64,000 nt of DNA from Nitrospirota bacterium (GCA_015233045.1 JADFYL010000001.1:1-64000), one strand, 5' to 3'. Positions 23,013-32,835 are shown, numbered from the stretch's first letter. Made by a program: numbers and translations. The notes: a model not told the origin generated them from the sequence alone.

Positions 23013-26000
23013 GTGAGAATAGTCAAATTAGAAATCAACGGCTTTAAGTCTTTCGCCGACAAGACGGTATTTTCGATGCATCCCGGAACTACGTGCATTG
23101 TCGGACCAAACGGCTGCGGCAAGAGCAATGTCGTAGACGCCTTCAGGTGGGTGCTGGGTGAGCAGAGCGCCAAGACCCTTCGCGGTGAAAAGATGGAGGA
23201 GATTATATTTAACGGCACCGCTGAGGTAAAGGCAAAGGGCATGGCGGAGGCAACGCTGTCCTTTTCCGATTCGGCGGACGGTAACGGCAGCTCCGGCACA
23301 GGCAATATTGTTGAGGTAACGAGGAGGCTTTATCGCTCAGGGGAGAGTGAGTATTATATTAACAAGACACGCTGCCGCCTGAAGGACGTAAGGGAGATTT
23401 TTCTTGACACAGGGCTTGAGGTCAGGAGCTATTCCATCTTAGAGCAGGGCAGAATCAGCGAAATCCTGAACACAAAACCTATGGAGAGGCGTTTTCTGAT
23501 AGAGGAAGTTGCCGGCGTCATGAAGTACAAGGTGAGAAAATCTGAGGCGCTTGCCAAAATTGAACGCTCAAAGGCCAATCTTGACAGGATAAACGATATT
23601 GTCAGCGAGGTGAAGCGCTCCATCTCCTCACTTGACAGACAGGTAAAAAAGGCCGAGAAGTTTAAGGCGCTCACTACCGAGCTCAGTCTCATAGAGCTGT
23701 CAATCGCAAAACGGGACTACGCCTTGCTCATGGACACATATACACAGCTTACCTCTGAAATCGACACGCTCACCGGTGAACTTCAGGAAACCGGCGCGGG
23801 GATTTCTGAAAAAGAGGCGGCGCGCGAGGCCACTGGCAGGGTCATTGAAGAGAAACAAAAGGCCCTTGACGCACTAAGCGACTCTCAAAGGGGCCTGGAC
23901 AGGGATTTATCAATGCTGGAGAAAGACATGGCCGTAAAACGCTCCGCCATTGACAATATCACTGGCCACACTGAGAGACTGAATGCCCAGATAAGCGGCC
24001 ATAGTGCCGAAAAAGACGAGGCATTGGCCAGGGTTGCGGAGCTGTCCCAGGCCGATACCGATTTAGGAGTCAGTTGCAACACCCTTGAAAAGGCAATTGA
24101 GGCCGACAAGAACAAACTCGTCCAGACAGAGGAATCCCTTGATGGTGTGGAGGAAGAACTCAGGGAGAAAAACCGTGTCTTGTTTAAAATCTCAGACGAG
24201 ATAAGTACAATCCGAAACGCGGCGTCAAGCCTTCAGTCAGGGATAGGTTCACTAAGGCAAAAAAAGGACTCCGCGTCATCGTTTTTTAAACACGCGGCTA
24301 CCGAACATGAAACTCACGAAAGCGAAATCAAAAAATCAGAGCGTACTATCCTCCAAAGACAGGAGGCCGTTGACTCAAACAAGAAAAAGAAAGATGTCCT
24401 CACAAGCGAATCGGAGCTTCTGCAGAAAGAGCTTGACTCTACGCGCGCCGACATAGCCTCCATGAGGGAGTCACTTGCCGCCGACACATCGAGGCTTAGA
24501 TCGCTTGAGGAGATAACGGCAAGCGATTTAAACGTAAAGGAATTCTCTCAAAACATCGAAATCATCGCACTACTGTCAAACATAATAGAAGTCCCCCGTA
24601 AGTACGAAATGGCCGTGGAGGCCGCCCTTGGAGGAAAGATAAAGGGCTTTATTGTCCGGGATTTCGAGGCGTTGAACAGCGGCGTAAGGTTCTTAAAAGA
24701 ACGCGCCTCAGAGCGCACCTCACTTGTGGTAAACTCACAGGGCGAGGGCTACGCGATAAGTGGGCAAGTCGGCGACGGAGTCAACGCCTTTGATGTGGTT
24801 AAGACACCACCCGAATACGCGCAGATGATGAGGGCAATTTTAGGGAATTATTTAATTGTCAGCGACATACCAAACGCCCTTCTACAGTTATCAAAGGGCA
24901 GCCGGTGCCACTTCGCCACGTTAGACGGCGACATCATTGAGCCATCCGGCGTCGTTACCACGGGCAAGAGTGGGACTATATTAAGACACCTGCGCAATAT
25001 CAGAGAACTTAAGGACAAGACCGCTGTGGATACCGGATCGCTGACAGCCTTGCAAGAGCGCCTCAGAGCCTCACTTGCGCGTCAAGACGCACTAAAAAAA
25101 GACCAGCAAACCATTGACAACATCCTCTCCGCCATGGACAAGGAACTCTCCATATTAAGAGTCAATCTGAAAAAACACATCGAAGACAAAGATCACCTCA
25201 CTCAAAAGTTGCACTACATGAAAGTTGAATCCGAGCAGATAGACAAGGAAATCAATGTCCTGAACAATAAACTGAAAGAACGAACAGAGGAAGAAAAGCT
25301 CGCACATGGCCGCAAGGATGAGATAAACGCCTATATAGAAGAGCTGAGGGATACAGTTACCGACAAAAAAGTTCACCTTGAGACCCTTCGCACCTCCTTT
25401 ACCGAGAAAAAGTCTTCTATAACCGGCATGAGAGAAAGGCTCAGGGCAGTACGTGCCGAAAAGGACTCACACGTAAAGAAGATAGATACCCTGCAGCGAA
25501 GAGTATCCGATGCCCATAATGAGATAGGCGGCCTCACCGTGAAACAGGAAGCCCTTATCATCGAAATCCAAACAGAAGAGAAAAAACTCGCACTGCTCAC
25601 AGAAAAAGCAGCCACCCTAAAGGCCATGATTTCAGAGCAAAAGACAAACATCGAAAGCGACATAAGGACATCGCACGACCTTGAAGCGGCCCTTAGCGCT
25701 ATGCGCCATAAATATGAACAGACGCGGCAGCATGTGACCGGGCTGGAGCTTCGCCTGACTGAGTCCCGCATGAGAATAGAAAACATAAAGGCCCTTATAG
25801 CGACAAACTATGGCAAGGACATAGACGACCTGCAGGCCCCGCCTCTTTCGGATGGACAGGAGGAAAAAACGGTCGTACTCAGGCGCAAAATCTCAGAAAT
25901 AGGCCCGGTAAACCTGGCAAGTATTGAGGAGTATGAAGAGCTAACCACACGTTACGATTTCCTGCTTGCGCAGCAAAAAGACCTGTTAACCTCAATAGCG

Positions 26001-26522
26001 GAACTTGACGAGGCCATCTCTAAGATAAACTCAACGACGCGGCAAAAACTAACCGATGGTTTTAACATGTTGAATTTAAAATTTGACGAGACATTCAAGA
26101 AGTTTTTTGGTGGCGGCAGGGCGGAGCTTATATTAACCGAAACCACAAACATACTGGAGTGCGGCATAGACATAGTGGTTCAGCCGCCGCAAAAGAAACT
26201 TCAAAACATAAACCTGCTCTCAGGCGGCGAGAAGACCCTCTCGGCAATATCGCTGGTCTTTGCGGGCTTTTTGATAAAACCAACCCCTATGTGTATCCTT
26301 GACGAGGCGGACGCCGCCCTTGACGACTCCAACACCGTGCGGTTTGCCTCGATGTTGAAAGACCTTGCTGGCAGGACCCAATTCATAGTCATTACCCACA
26401 ACCGCGTGACGATGGAAGCGGCGGACTACATCTACGGCATCACAAACGAAGTCCCCGGCGTATCAAAAGTCATATCCATGGAGCTGACCTCAGAGGACGT
26501 TTCCAACCACAATAGCCTTTAG
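23013..26522 (+). CDS. smc: chromosome segregation ATPase SMC
   Basis: A 1169-aa structural-maintenance-of-chromosomes protein that forms a ring-like dimer with ScpA/ScpB and organises the origin region. The N-terminal head has G-P-N-G-C-G-K-S-N (Walker A, about 32-40); long coiled coils run from about 170-500 and 680-1020. The hinge (about 510-660) has the conserved glycine pattern, for example V-G-D-G-V-N-A-F; the C-terminal head has L-S-G-G-E-K-T-L-S-A signature and I-L-D-E-A-D-A-A-L-D Walker B. GTG start with only weak GGCGGAG upstream. Length and architecture are typical. scpA and scpB are not adjacent. Confidence 0.96.
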   Translation: MRIVKLEINGFKSFADKTVFSMHPGTTCIVGPNGCGKSNVVDAFRWVLGEQSAKTLRGEKMEEIIFNGTAEVKAKGMAEATLSFSDSADGNGSSGTGNIVEVTRRLYRSGESEYYINKTRCRLKDVREIFLDTGLEVRSYSILEQGRISEILNTKPMERRFLIEEVAGVMKYKVRKSEALAKIERSKANLDRINDIVSEVKRSISSLDRQVKKAEKFKALTTELSLIELSIAKRDYALLMDTYTQLTSEIDTLTGELQETGAGISEKEAAREATGRVIEEKQKALDALSDSQRGLDRDLSMLEKDMAVKRSAIDNITGHTERLNAQISGHSAEKDEALARVAELSQADTDLGVSCNTLEKAIEADKNKLVQTEESLDGVEEELREKNRVLFKISDEISTIRNAASSLQSGIGSLRQKKDSASSFFKHAATEHETHESEIKKSERTILQRQEAVDSNKKKKDVLTSESELLQKELDSTRADIASMRESLAADTSRLRSLEEITASDLNVKEFSQNIEIIALLSNIIEVPRKYEMAVEAALGGKIKGFIVRDFEALNSGVRFLKERASERTSLVVNSQGEGYAISGQVGDGVNAFDVVKTPPEYAQMMRAILGNYLIVSDIPNALLQLSKGSRCHFATLDGDIIEPSGVVTTGKSGTILRHLRNIRELKDKTAVDTGSLTALQERLRASLARQDALKKDQQTIDNILSAMDKELSILRVNLKKHIEDKDHLTQKLHYMKVESEQIDKEINVLNNKLKERTEEEKLAHGRKDEINAYIEELRDTVTDKKVHLETLRTSFTEKKSSITGMRERLRAVRAEKDSHVKKIDTLQRRVSDAHNEIGGLTVKQEALIIEIQTEEKKLALLTEKAATLKAMISEQKTNIESDIRTSHDLEAALSAMRHKYEQTRQHVTGLELRLTESRMRIENIKALIATNYGKDIDDLQAPPLSDGQEEKTVVLRRKISEIGPVNLASIEEYEELTTRYDFLLAQQKDLLTSIAELDEAISKINSTTRQKLTDGFNMLNLKFDETFKKFFGGGRAELILTETTNILECGIDIVVQPPQKKLQNINLLSGGEKTLSAISLVFAGFLIKPTPMCILDEADAALDDSNTVRFASMLKDLAGRTQFIVITHNRVTMEAADYIYGITNEVPGVSKVISMELTSEDVSNHNSL

Positions 26523-26555
26523 GTAGGGGATACCCGTCCGGTTATTATTAACTGA

Positions 26556-26583
26556 ATAGGACATTTCTACTTTGCTGTGACAT
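26556..26583 (+). repeat. 28-bp intergenic motif, copy 2 (IS-end-like)
   Basis: Second copy of the 22076-22103 motif, 34 nt after smc. The rest of the 219-nt gap 26523-26741 is AT-rich and shows nothing else I can name. Confidence 0.35.
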
Positions 26584-26741
26584 ACCAAAGTAAAAATTTG
26601 TTATTTAAAGCCGAATTATTTTACAATAGCGTCGGGTTTATGGTATCTGTCTGTATGAACTTATAGTGAGGACAAAATCATCGTGGCGGATAGGTTTGAC
26701 GAGAGCGGCCCACTGAGGCCTCAACGGGGAGTGGCAAGCAC

Positions 26742-28520
26742 ATGAAAAACACAAGAGATGTCGAATCGGGCAGGCTGCTTACCTTTCTCACCCCATCGTC
26801 AATAGCCGGACCATCAAGGTACTTGCGTCTGAAGGTAACGATTGTCATCCTTCTTGTGACTATTTCCATTGTGTTTCTTTTGATCGTGTTTTTCGTGAGC
26901 CATTTTTGGCTTCAGAGATTCTTAAACGAAGAGACACAGAATCAGACACGATGGCAAATGGAAACCACAAAGAACTCGATTGAGTTTTTTATCAATCTGA
27001 AGATATCCGCACTGCGTTTTCTTGCCTCAGGGTACCAATTCGAGCAACTCTTGGACCAAAAGGTGCTTTATTATCTGTTCAGTGATTTCAAAAAAGACTT
27101 CGGCGACGCCGTTGATTTGGGGGTCATAGACTCCATGGGCATAATGCGCTCATACGCCGGCCCGTATAATCTAAAGGACAAGAACTATTCAGACCAGGAC
27201 TGGTTCAAACAGGTAGAGGTGCAGGACGTATGTGTAAGTGAGGTGTTCATGGGATACAGGGGAACTCCGCATTTCGCTGTTGCCGTAAAGACTACCATTC
27301 CAGAGACCAACGGGTTTTGGATACTACGCGCCACCGTAGAAATCAAAACCCTCCAGTGGTTAATCTCCACCATCAATCTCAAGGTCAACGACGACGCCTT
27401 CATTGTCACACCCAAAGGCGTTTTGCAGACACCTTCAAGGTTTCATGGTGATGTCCTGAAAATCTCTGATATAAAAATGCCATACCTTCAGCATGGCATT
27501 AATGTCTCTGAACAGGAATTGCCTAACGGTACGCCGTTCATCTATGCCTACACTTACATAAAGGACTCACCGTGGATACTGGCCGCTATCATACGGTCAA
27601 AGGCGGAGACATCCGCCGCTAAATCTTTTCTCAATCAACTGATTACGATATTTATTGTAAGCATCCTGGTTATTATCGTAATAACCCTTAAAATGGCGCA
27701 TTCTATGGTAAACTGGATAAAGGAGGCCGACGATAAAAGACAGGAGGCCCTGTCCGAGATAGAGCACTCCGGAAAGCTGGCCTCCATAGGGCGCCTTGCC
27801 GCCGGAGTTGCCCATGAGATAAACAATCCACTATCAATAATCGGGCAGCGCGCCGGTCTGATAAAAGATATCTTAGAGATGTCAGAAGAGGGTAAATCCC
27901 ATGATTTTGCCGCCATGATGGACGATATGAAAACCAGGGAAAAGTTCATCAGCCTGACAAACGGGATAGTTGACGCGGTAAATCGCTGCCGCACTATAAC
28001 ACACAGGCTGCTGGGATTTGCCCGTCGTATGGATGCGACTTATGAACTGATAGACCTTAATGAGACCATATTAGAGGTGCTTAGTTTTCTGGATAAAGAA
28101 ATCCTCTTCAGAGATATTAAATTGGTGCGCAATCTTGCCCCTGACCTGCCTCAGATAAAGACAGATAAGGGCCAGGTTCAGCAGGTTTTCTTAAATATAA
28201 TAAACAACGCTGTTGATGCCGTGGCAAGAGAGGGGGTCATAGAGCTGTCCTCGGAGCAAAAAGACGCCCAGACTGTCGCCGTCTATATCAGCGACAACGG
28301 CAAAGGCATTCCAAAGGCCCACATAAAACATATATTTGAACCCTTTTACACTACAAAAGAAAAGGACAAGGGCACGGGACTTGGCCTTTTCATATCATAC
28401 GGGATTATTAAAAAACTAGGCGGCAGCATTCGCGTCAACAGCGAAACAGAAAAAGGGACGACTTTTATAATAGAACTGCCTTTACATTTCAATGAGGAGG
28501 GAAGCAGTGCCCCCGCCTAA
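26742..28520 (+). CDS. membrane sensor histidine kinase with dCache sensor
   Basis: A 592-aa sensor kinase. TM1 at about 30-55 and TM2 at about 292-315 enclose a periplasmic Cache domain with Y-S-D-Q-D-W-F-K-Q, typical of double-Cache small-molecule sensors. The cytoplasmic part goes straight into a HisKA domain with G-V-A-H-E-I-N-N-P-L-S-I and an HATPase with N-I-I-N-N-A-V-D-A, D-N-G-K-G-I and G-T-G-L-G-L-F. It overlaps the receiver gene that follows by 14 nt, so the two are a cognate pair. The start is ATG with a weak GGGGAG upstream. Confidence 0.93.
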   Translation: MKNTRDVESGRLLTFLTPSSIAGPSRYLRLKVTIVILLVTISIVFLLIVFFVSHFWLQRFLNEETQNQTRWQMETTKNSIEFFINLKISALRFLASGYQFEQLLDQKVLYYLFSDFKKDFGDAVDLGVIDSMGIMRSYAGPYNLKDKNYSDQDWFKQVEVQDVCVSEVFMGYRGTPHFAVAVKTTIPETNGFWILRATVEIKTLQWLISTINLKVNDDAFIVTPKGVLQTPSRFHGDVLKISDIKMPYLQHGINVSEQELPNGTPFIYAYTYIKDSPWILAAIIRSKAETSAAKSFLNQLITIFIVSILVIIVITLKMAHSMVNWIKEADDKRQEALSEIEHSGKLASIGRLAAGVAHEINNPLSIIGQRAGLIKDILEMSEEGKSHDFAAMMDDMKTREKFISLTNGIVDAVNRCRTITHRLLGFARRMDATYELIDLNETILEVLSFLDKEILFRDIKLVRNLAPDLPQIKTDKGQVQQVFLNIINNAVDAVAREGVIELSSEQKDAQTVAVYISDNGKGIPKAHIKHIFEPFYTTKEKDKGTGLGLFISYGIIKKLGGSIRVNSETEKGTTFIIELPLHFNEEGSSAPA

Positions 28521-28878
28521 GCTGCTCATAATTGACGACGAAGAGGACTATGCCTCGGCGCTTACCGAGCGCCTCAATCTGCGCAATTTCGAGGCAGCGG
28601 CGGTGTATGAGGCGAAAGACGCGCTGGCGGCGGTAGAGATTAATCACCCGGACGTTATCCTCCTTGACCTCTGTATGCCGGGCATGGAGGCCAAGGGCAT
28701 GATAAAGGCCATAAAGACAATCGCCCCCCAAGTTGAAATTATCATAGTCTCAGGCCATGCCCTTCCCACCGCGGAGATAAAACAAACCGCCTTTGATTAC
28801 ATAGTTAAGCCCATTGAGATAAAGGAATTAATCGAGAAAATCAACATGGCCATTTTAAAAAAACAAGGAGCACTATGA
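28507..28878 (+). CDS. single-domain response regulator
   Basis: A 123-aa CheY-like receiver: I-I-D-D-E-E-D-Y, phospho-Asp in L-L-D-L-C-M-P-G, V-S-G-H and conserved Lys in V-K-P-I. GTG 28507 has GGAGG 6 nt upstream, inside the kinase gene. ATG 28492 would add five residues. The unusual M-E-A-K-G-M replaces the M-D-G turn. Translationally coupled on both sides: its end overlaps the start of the kinase-like gene by 4 nt. Confidence 0.9.
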   Translation: MPPPKLLIIDDEEDYASALTERLNLRNFEAAAVYEAKDALAAVEINHPDVILLDLCMPGMEAKGMIKAIKTIAPQVEIIIVSGHALPTAEIKQTAFDYIVKPIEIKELIEKINMAILKKQGAL

Positions 28879-29504
28879 TGTTCTGGGAAACAGGTATTCA
28901 ACGGCATCTGGCGTTTATAGGCAAGGTAATCTCCCTCTATACCCATGAACAGAAAAACCACCTCGCAATCATCAACGAATCAGCCGGCCTTCTCGGTGAT
29001 ATGCTCGAATTCTCCGAAGAGATAAAAGAGTTGCCACAGGCCAGGCAGTTGCTGGATATAATAAAGTCCATTGACGCGCAGATAAAAAGATCCTCTGAGA
29101 TGGCAAAATATCTGAACGCCTTTGGCCACAGGATGGACAGCCCAATTGCATCGTTTAATGTCAACGACTGTGTCCATGAGGTTCTCGTATTGTTAAACAG
29201 GCTCATAGCCCAAAAGCGGATAACGCTCAAGACCGATTACGCCGCCGGGCTGCCGCAAATAACCAGCAATCCATCAAGGCTGCAACTGCTTGTCTTTATG
29301 GCCCTGGCAACTGTGACGCGGGAAAATACATATATTCTTGTTAAGACATTTAATGCGAATGATTCGACGATAATCAGAATCACCACAGAAGGGTTAGACG
29401 CCCCTATTGACTTCACGGAACAGTCGGACTATTTCAAGCCGGCACGAGCAGTGACGATAAACGGCAGCGAGATAGATATTATAATTAACGACGAAGGGGG
29501 GTAA
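28875..29504 (+). CDS. histidine kinase-like dimerisation protein without ATP-binding motifs
   Basis: A 209-aa protein. The N-terminal two-helix region resembles a HisKA/DHp domain: T-H-E-Q-K-N-H-L-A-I-I-N-E around residues 23-35 gives a candidate phospho-His. The C-terminal half resembles a collapsed HATPase domain (V-N-D-C-V-H-E-V-L, T-S-N-P-S-R-L-Q-L-L-V) but lacks the N box Asn, D-x-G-x-G and G-x-G motifs. It may be a phosphotransfer or anti-kinase protein in the trio with the upstream kinase and receiver, like Spo0B-type proteins (inference). Overlaps the receiver gene by 4 nt. Confidence 0.75.
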   Translation: MMFWETGIQRHLAFIGKVISLYTHEQKNHLAIINESAGLLGDMLEFSEEIKELPQARQLLDIIKSIDAQIKRSSEMAKYLNAFGHRMDSPIASFNVNDCVHEVLVLLNRLIAQKRITLKTDYAAGLPQITSNPSRLQLLVFMALATVTRENTYILVKTFNANDSTIIRITTEGLDAPIDFTEQSDYFKPARAVTINGSEIDIIINDEGG

Positions 29505-29639
29505 CCCTGTAGTGTTGGACATGAAGGTGAAACTCCGTGTAACGGCGGGACATATCCTAAATCCCTTGATACATTGCCAAGTCCCACAGCAAGATTCAGT
29601 ATCCCAGGTTTGTTCTTAACAACTTTTTCCGTATAAAAC

Positions 29640-30785
29640 TCATCGCGGCAGGGTTATCTTTCCCAGTACAACCTCGCGCGCGGCACCGGTTGCGGATGGT
29701 AAATTGCCCGGCATACACCTCAACGTCCTCATCCCCAGAATAGCAAAGCAGACCGCCTCTCTTGCCTCCGCCTCAATTCCATATTCGCCGATATTCCTTA
29801 ATTCAATGCCCCGCAGTAATTCACGCAGGAGACCCATCAGAAACAGATTTTTTGAGCCTCCACCTGCCGCTATGAGCTCGTCCGGCTTGTACGGGGCTAT
29901 TGATTTAAATACTGTTCTGGCAGTCAGATGCGCCAGCGTTGATAGTACGTCCTCCGGCGGCAGGGAACTCCATCGCGCTACTATATCCTCGGCCATGCGT
30001 GTGCCGAAGAGTTCGCGGCCCGTGGATTTTGGCGGACGCCTTTTGTAGTATGGATGGCCTAGCAGCTCAGTGAGCAGGGTTTCGTTTAGTCGTCCTTTTT
30101 TTGCCATAGAGCCGTTTTTGTCGAATGTCCGTTTTCCATTTGAGAATATCCTTACGGCCTCGTCCATCAGGGCATTGCCAGGGCCTGTGTCAAAGGCCAC
30201 GGTGTCTTCTGGCCTTTCCCCAATTATCGTTACGTTTGCGATGCCTCCGATGTTCAGCACTGCGCGCGTACTTCCCGATTTCTTAAATAACAGGTAATCG
30301 GCAAGGGGCACAAGCGGTGCCCCCTCCCCACCCGCGGCCATGTCCTTTGTCCTGAACCCTGAGACGGTAACTATTCCCGTGCGCTCCGCTATTACGGCCG
30401 ACTCCCCTATCTGAAGCGTAGAGCCGCCGCCCTTTCCATTTGGCGGGATGTGGCAGATGGTCTGGCCGTGTGACGCGATGCAGTCTACGTCTTTGGGGTC
30501 AACCCCAGCGAGCGCCATTATCTTAAGGGCTGCCTTTGAAAATACCTCGCCAAGCGTAAAATTCAACCTGCATATGTGTTGGGTATCCCCTGTGAAGGCC
30601 TGCCTGACCGCGTCTCTTAATTTCTTATCGTACGGCACGTGTAAGTGTCTTATTACCCTGACTTTGATGTGGCTGTTGTCTGTATCTTTAATCTCCACCA
30701 ATGCCGCGTCAACGCCGTCATGCGATGTGCCGGACATGAGGCCAACAATCAGAAAGGCGTCTTTTTCTGAGAACCGGCTCAACAC
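29640..30785 (-). CDS. anmK: anhydro-N-acetylmuramic acid kinase
   Basis: Phosphorylates and opens 1,6-anhydroMurNAc to MurNAc-6-P in peptidoglycan recycling. 381 aa with L-M-S-G-T-S-H-D-G-V-D-A at the N-terminus, S-H-G-Q-T-I-C-H, G-G-I-A-N-V-T, D-T-G-P-G-N-A-L-M-D and A-A-G-G-G-S-K-N. Overlaps the end of murQ by 7 nt, so anmK follows murQ in a two-gene operon whose enzymes act in sequence. The 29505-29639 gap before it holds only an AGGGGGGTAACCC palindrome fragment at its left edge. Confidence 0.96.
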   Translation of the reverse strand: MLSRFSEKDAFLIVGLMSGTSHDGVDAALVEIKDTDNSHIKVRVIRHLHVPYDKKLRDAVRQAFTGDTQHICRLNFTLGEVFSKAALKIMALAGVDPKDVDCIASHGQTICHIPPNGKGGGSTLQIGESAVIAERTGIVTVSGFRTKDMAAGGEGAPLVPLADYLLFKKSGSTRAVLNIGGIANVTIIGERPEDTVAFDTGPGNALMDEAVRIFSNGKRTFDKNGSMAKKGRLNETLLTELLGHPYYKRRPPKSTGRELFGTRMAEDIVARWSSLPPEDVLSTLAHLTARTVFKSIAPYKPDELIAAGGGSKNLFLMGLLRELLRGIELRNIGEYGIEAEAREAVCFAILGMRTLRCMPGNLPSATGAAREVVLGKITLPR

Positions 30786-31645
30786 CGGAGTGCCTCTCTG
30801 AGTGAGCCGCCGGATTTGTCTAATAACCCGACGGCCTCGGTGAAGTCTACGCCCTTTTCGTGCATGACGATGGCCGTTTTGGCATTCCCCCGCGCCCTCT
30901 GAAACAACTCAGCGGCGGGTTGCGCCTCCAGACCGGTAAGCTCACAGATTATGCGCATGGCACGCTTCTTTAGCTTCGTGTTAGAGGGGATTACGTCAAC
31001 CATATAACCCTTATAAACACGCCCAAGGCGAATCATGGTTATGGTGGAAATCATATTAAGAACCATCTTTGTGGCCGTCCCAGCCTTTAGTCGTGTCGAG
31101 CCGGCCACGATTTCCGGGCCGACAGCAATTGATATAATACCGTCAAGGAAACCGTATGTGTTGTCGCCGCAGGTCAAAAGCCAGCAGCGAGCCCCGCGTC
31201 TTTTGGATTCCCTCAGGGCGGATAAGACAAAGGGCGCGCCCCCACTTACCGTTATCCCTATGACCATATCATCGGCGGTAATCCCTTTGGCGGCACGCAC
31301 ACCCGCGGAGTCGTCGTCCTCAGCCCCCTCCACACTTTTGGTAAGGGCGCGCGGGCCTCCGGCAATTATACCGCGAATAACATGAGGCGATGTGCTAAAC
31401 GTAGGCGGCATCTCAGAGGCGTCAAGCACACCAAGCCGCCCACTTGTGCCGGCACCTACATAAACAACTGAACCGCCCGCTTGTATCGCATTAACGGCGT
31501 CCTCTACGGCGAGGCATATGGCCTTTTTTGCCTTCTTTAGCGCCCTGGCGATTTTGGCGTCCTCATCGTTCATAAGCATGAATATCTCCGCCGTTGACAT
31601 GGCGTCTATGTCGGCAGAGCCGGGGTGTAGCTCCTCTGTTGTCAT
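30779..31645 (-). CDS. murQ: N-acetylmuramic acid 6-phosphate etherase
   Basis: Cleaves the lactyl ether of MurNAc-6-P to GlcNAc-6-P. 288 aa with the SIS-fold sugar-isomerase pattern: V-Y-V-G-A-G-T-S-G-R-L-G-V-L-D-A, E-M-P-P-T-F, I-A-G-G-P-R-A, E-D-D and S-T-R-L-K-A-G-T-A-T-K-M-V-L-N. The N-terminus T-E-E-L-H-P-G-S-A-D-I-D-A-M-S fits the family start. Divergent from mltA with only about 40 nt between the two starts, so both promoters must be compact or overlapping. Confidence 0.96.
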   Translation of the reverse strand: MTTEELHPGSADIDAMSTAEIFMLMNDEDAKIARALKKAKKAICLAVEDAVNAIQAGGSVVYVGAGTSGRLGVLDASEMPPTFSTSPHVIRGIIAGGPRALTKSVEGAEDDDSAGVRAAKGITADDMVIGITVSGGAPFVLSALRESKRRGARCWLLTCGDNTYGFLDGIISIAVGPEIVAGSTRLKAGTATKMVLNMISTITMIRLGRVYKGYMVDVIPSNTKLKKRAMRIICELTGLEAQPAAELFQRARGNAKTAIVMHEKGVDFTEAVGLLDKSGGSLREALRC

Positions 31646-31686
31646 GGCATTATTCTAACATTTTTGTTACAATATATTTCGTGGCT

Positions 31687-32835
31687 ATGGTGAGGATTTT
31701 ATTAAGATATGCCGTGTTGCTGGCGGTTGTCCTGTTTGTTGTCGGCTGTACGGGGTCTGCGATTAAACCCGCGCCAGTATCACAGTCTATGTTTAAGCTT
31801 GCCGCAGGGCAGTATCCAGAGTTCGGCGATGACACCTCAGTTGAATCATTAAAAGACGCAATAAAACGAAACCTCAAATATTTAGACGCGCTAAAGGCCG
31901 ATTACGTCTTCAGGTACGGTGATGATTCCTATACGGCGCGAGAGATACGGGATTCCCTTGTATATTTTATGTCAGTCCTCGACGCCTCCAGAGGCGATAG
32001 CCATATGCTTAATAAAACTATACGGGAAGAGTTCACGATATATGAGGCGGCAGGTTCGGACGGCCTTGGCAAGGTATACTATACGGGATACTACGTGCCA
32101 GTACTCTATGGAAGCAGGACGAAGGGTGGACGCTATATCTATCCCCTATACGCTCTGCCAAAGGACTTGGTAAAGACGGACGGCGGCAGGGTTGTCCCCT
32201 ACTACACGCACGAGGAAATCTATAGGGGGGCGCTTGCTGGCAGGGGGCTTGAGTTATTATGGGTGGATAACCGCGTGGATTTATTTTTTTTGCAGGTGCA
32301 GGGTTCAGGAACGATAAGGTTTGAAGACGGAGGAGAGATAAACGTAACCTACGCGGGGTCAAACGGCCGCCCGTACCGCCCGGCTGGAAAGATACTCGTT
32401 GATGAGAATAAGATTCCGCTTCCTCAGATGTCGCTGGTGGCCATAAAAAAGTACCTCGCCGAACACCCTGAGGATGTTGACAGGGTGTTGTTTTCAAATC
32501 CCAGCTATGTGTTTTTTCGTGAATCGAAGGAATCAGCGATAGGTTCAACAGGGGTGCCGCTTGTTGATGGGCGTGCGATTGCCACAGACAAGAAGATATT
32601 CCCACAGGGGGCGCTGGTATATGTCTCCACGAAAAAGAGCGAATTCAGAGATGACGAAAGCGTAACCGGTCAAAGTCCGTTGACACGTTTCGCGCTCAAT
32701 CAGGACACGGGAGGGGCGATAATAGGCCCTGGCCGGGCAGATTTTTTCTGGGGCAGGGGCAGAACCGCCGAACTTCAGGCCGGTTATATGAAATACAACG
32801 GAACACTGTATTTCATTGTGAAAAAGAGGAAATAA
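31687..32835 (+). CDS. mltA: membrane-bound lytic murein transglycosylase A
   Basis: Outer-membrane lipoprotein that cuts glycan strands to 1,6-anhydromuropeptides, feeding AnmK and MurQ. 382 aa from ATG 31687 (GTG at 31681 also possible). Lipobox V-V-G-C at about 17-20; MltA core G-K-V-Y-Y-T-G-Y-Y-V-P, L-F-F-L-Q-V-Q-G-S-G and the 3D-domain catalytic D-T-G-G-A-I-I-G-P-G-R-A-D-F-F-W-G. A -10-like TACAAT at 31668-31673 sits so close to the start that the mRNA may be leaderless. Divergent from murQ-anmK: the substrate-producing and recycling enzymes share one intergenic region. Confidence 0.95.
   Translation: MVRILLRYAVLLAVVLFVVGCTGSAIKPAPVSQSMFKLAAGQYPEFGDDTSVESLKDAIKRNLKYLDALKADYVFRYGDDSYTAREIRDSLVYFMSVLDASRGDSHMLNKTIREEFTIYEAAGSDGLGKVYYTGYYVPVLYGSRTKGGRYIYPLYALPKDLVKTDGGRVVPYYTHEEIYRGALAGRGLELLWVDNRVDLFFLQVQGSGTIRFEDGGEINVTYAGSNGRPYRPAGKILVDENKIPLPQMSLVAIKKYLAEHPEDVDRVLFSNPSYVFFRESKESAIGSTGVPLVDGRAIATDKKIFPQGALVYVSTKKSEFRDDESVTGQSPLTRFALNQDTGGAIIGPGRADFFWGRGRTAELQAGYMKYNGTLYFIVKKRK

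Noticed and set aside
23013-26522. Numerous minus-strand frames across smc
   Set aside because: Antisense to coiled-coil coding sequence, which commonly yields long false frames.
32033-32605. 190-aa minus-strand frame across mltA
   Set aside because: Antisense to a gene with complete family motifs; composition rich in Pro, Arg and Ser, no start signals.
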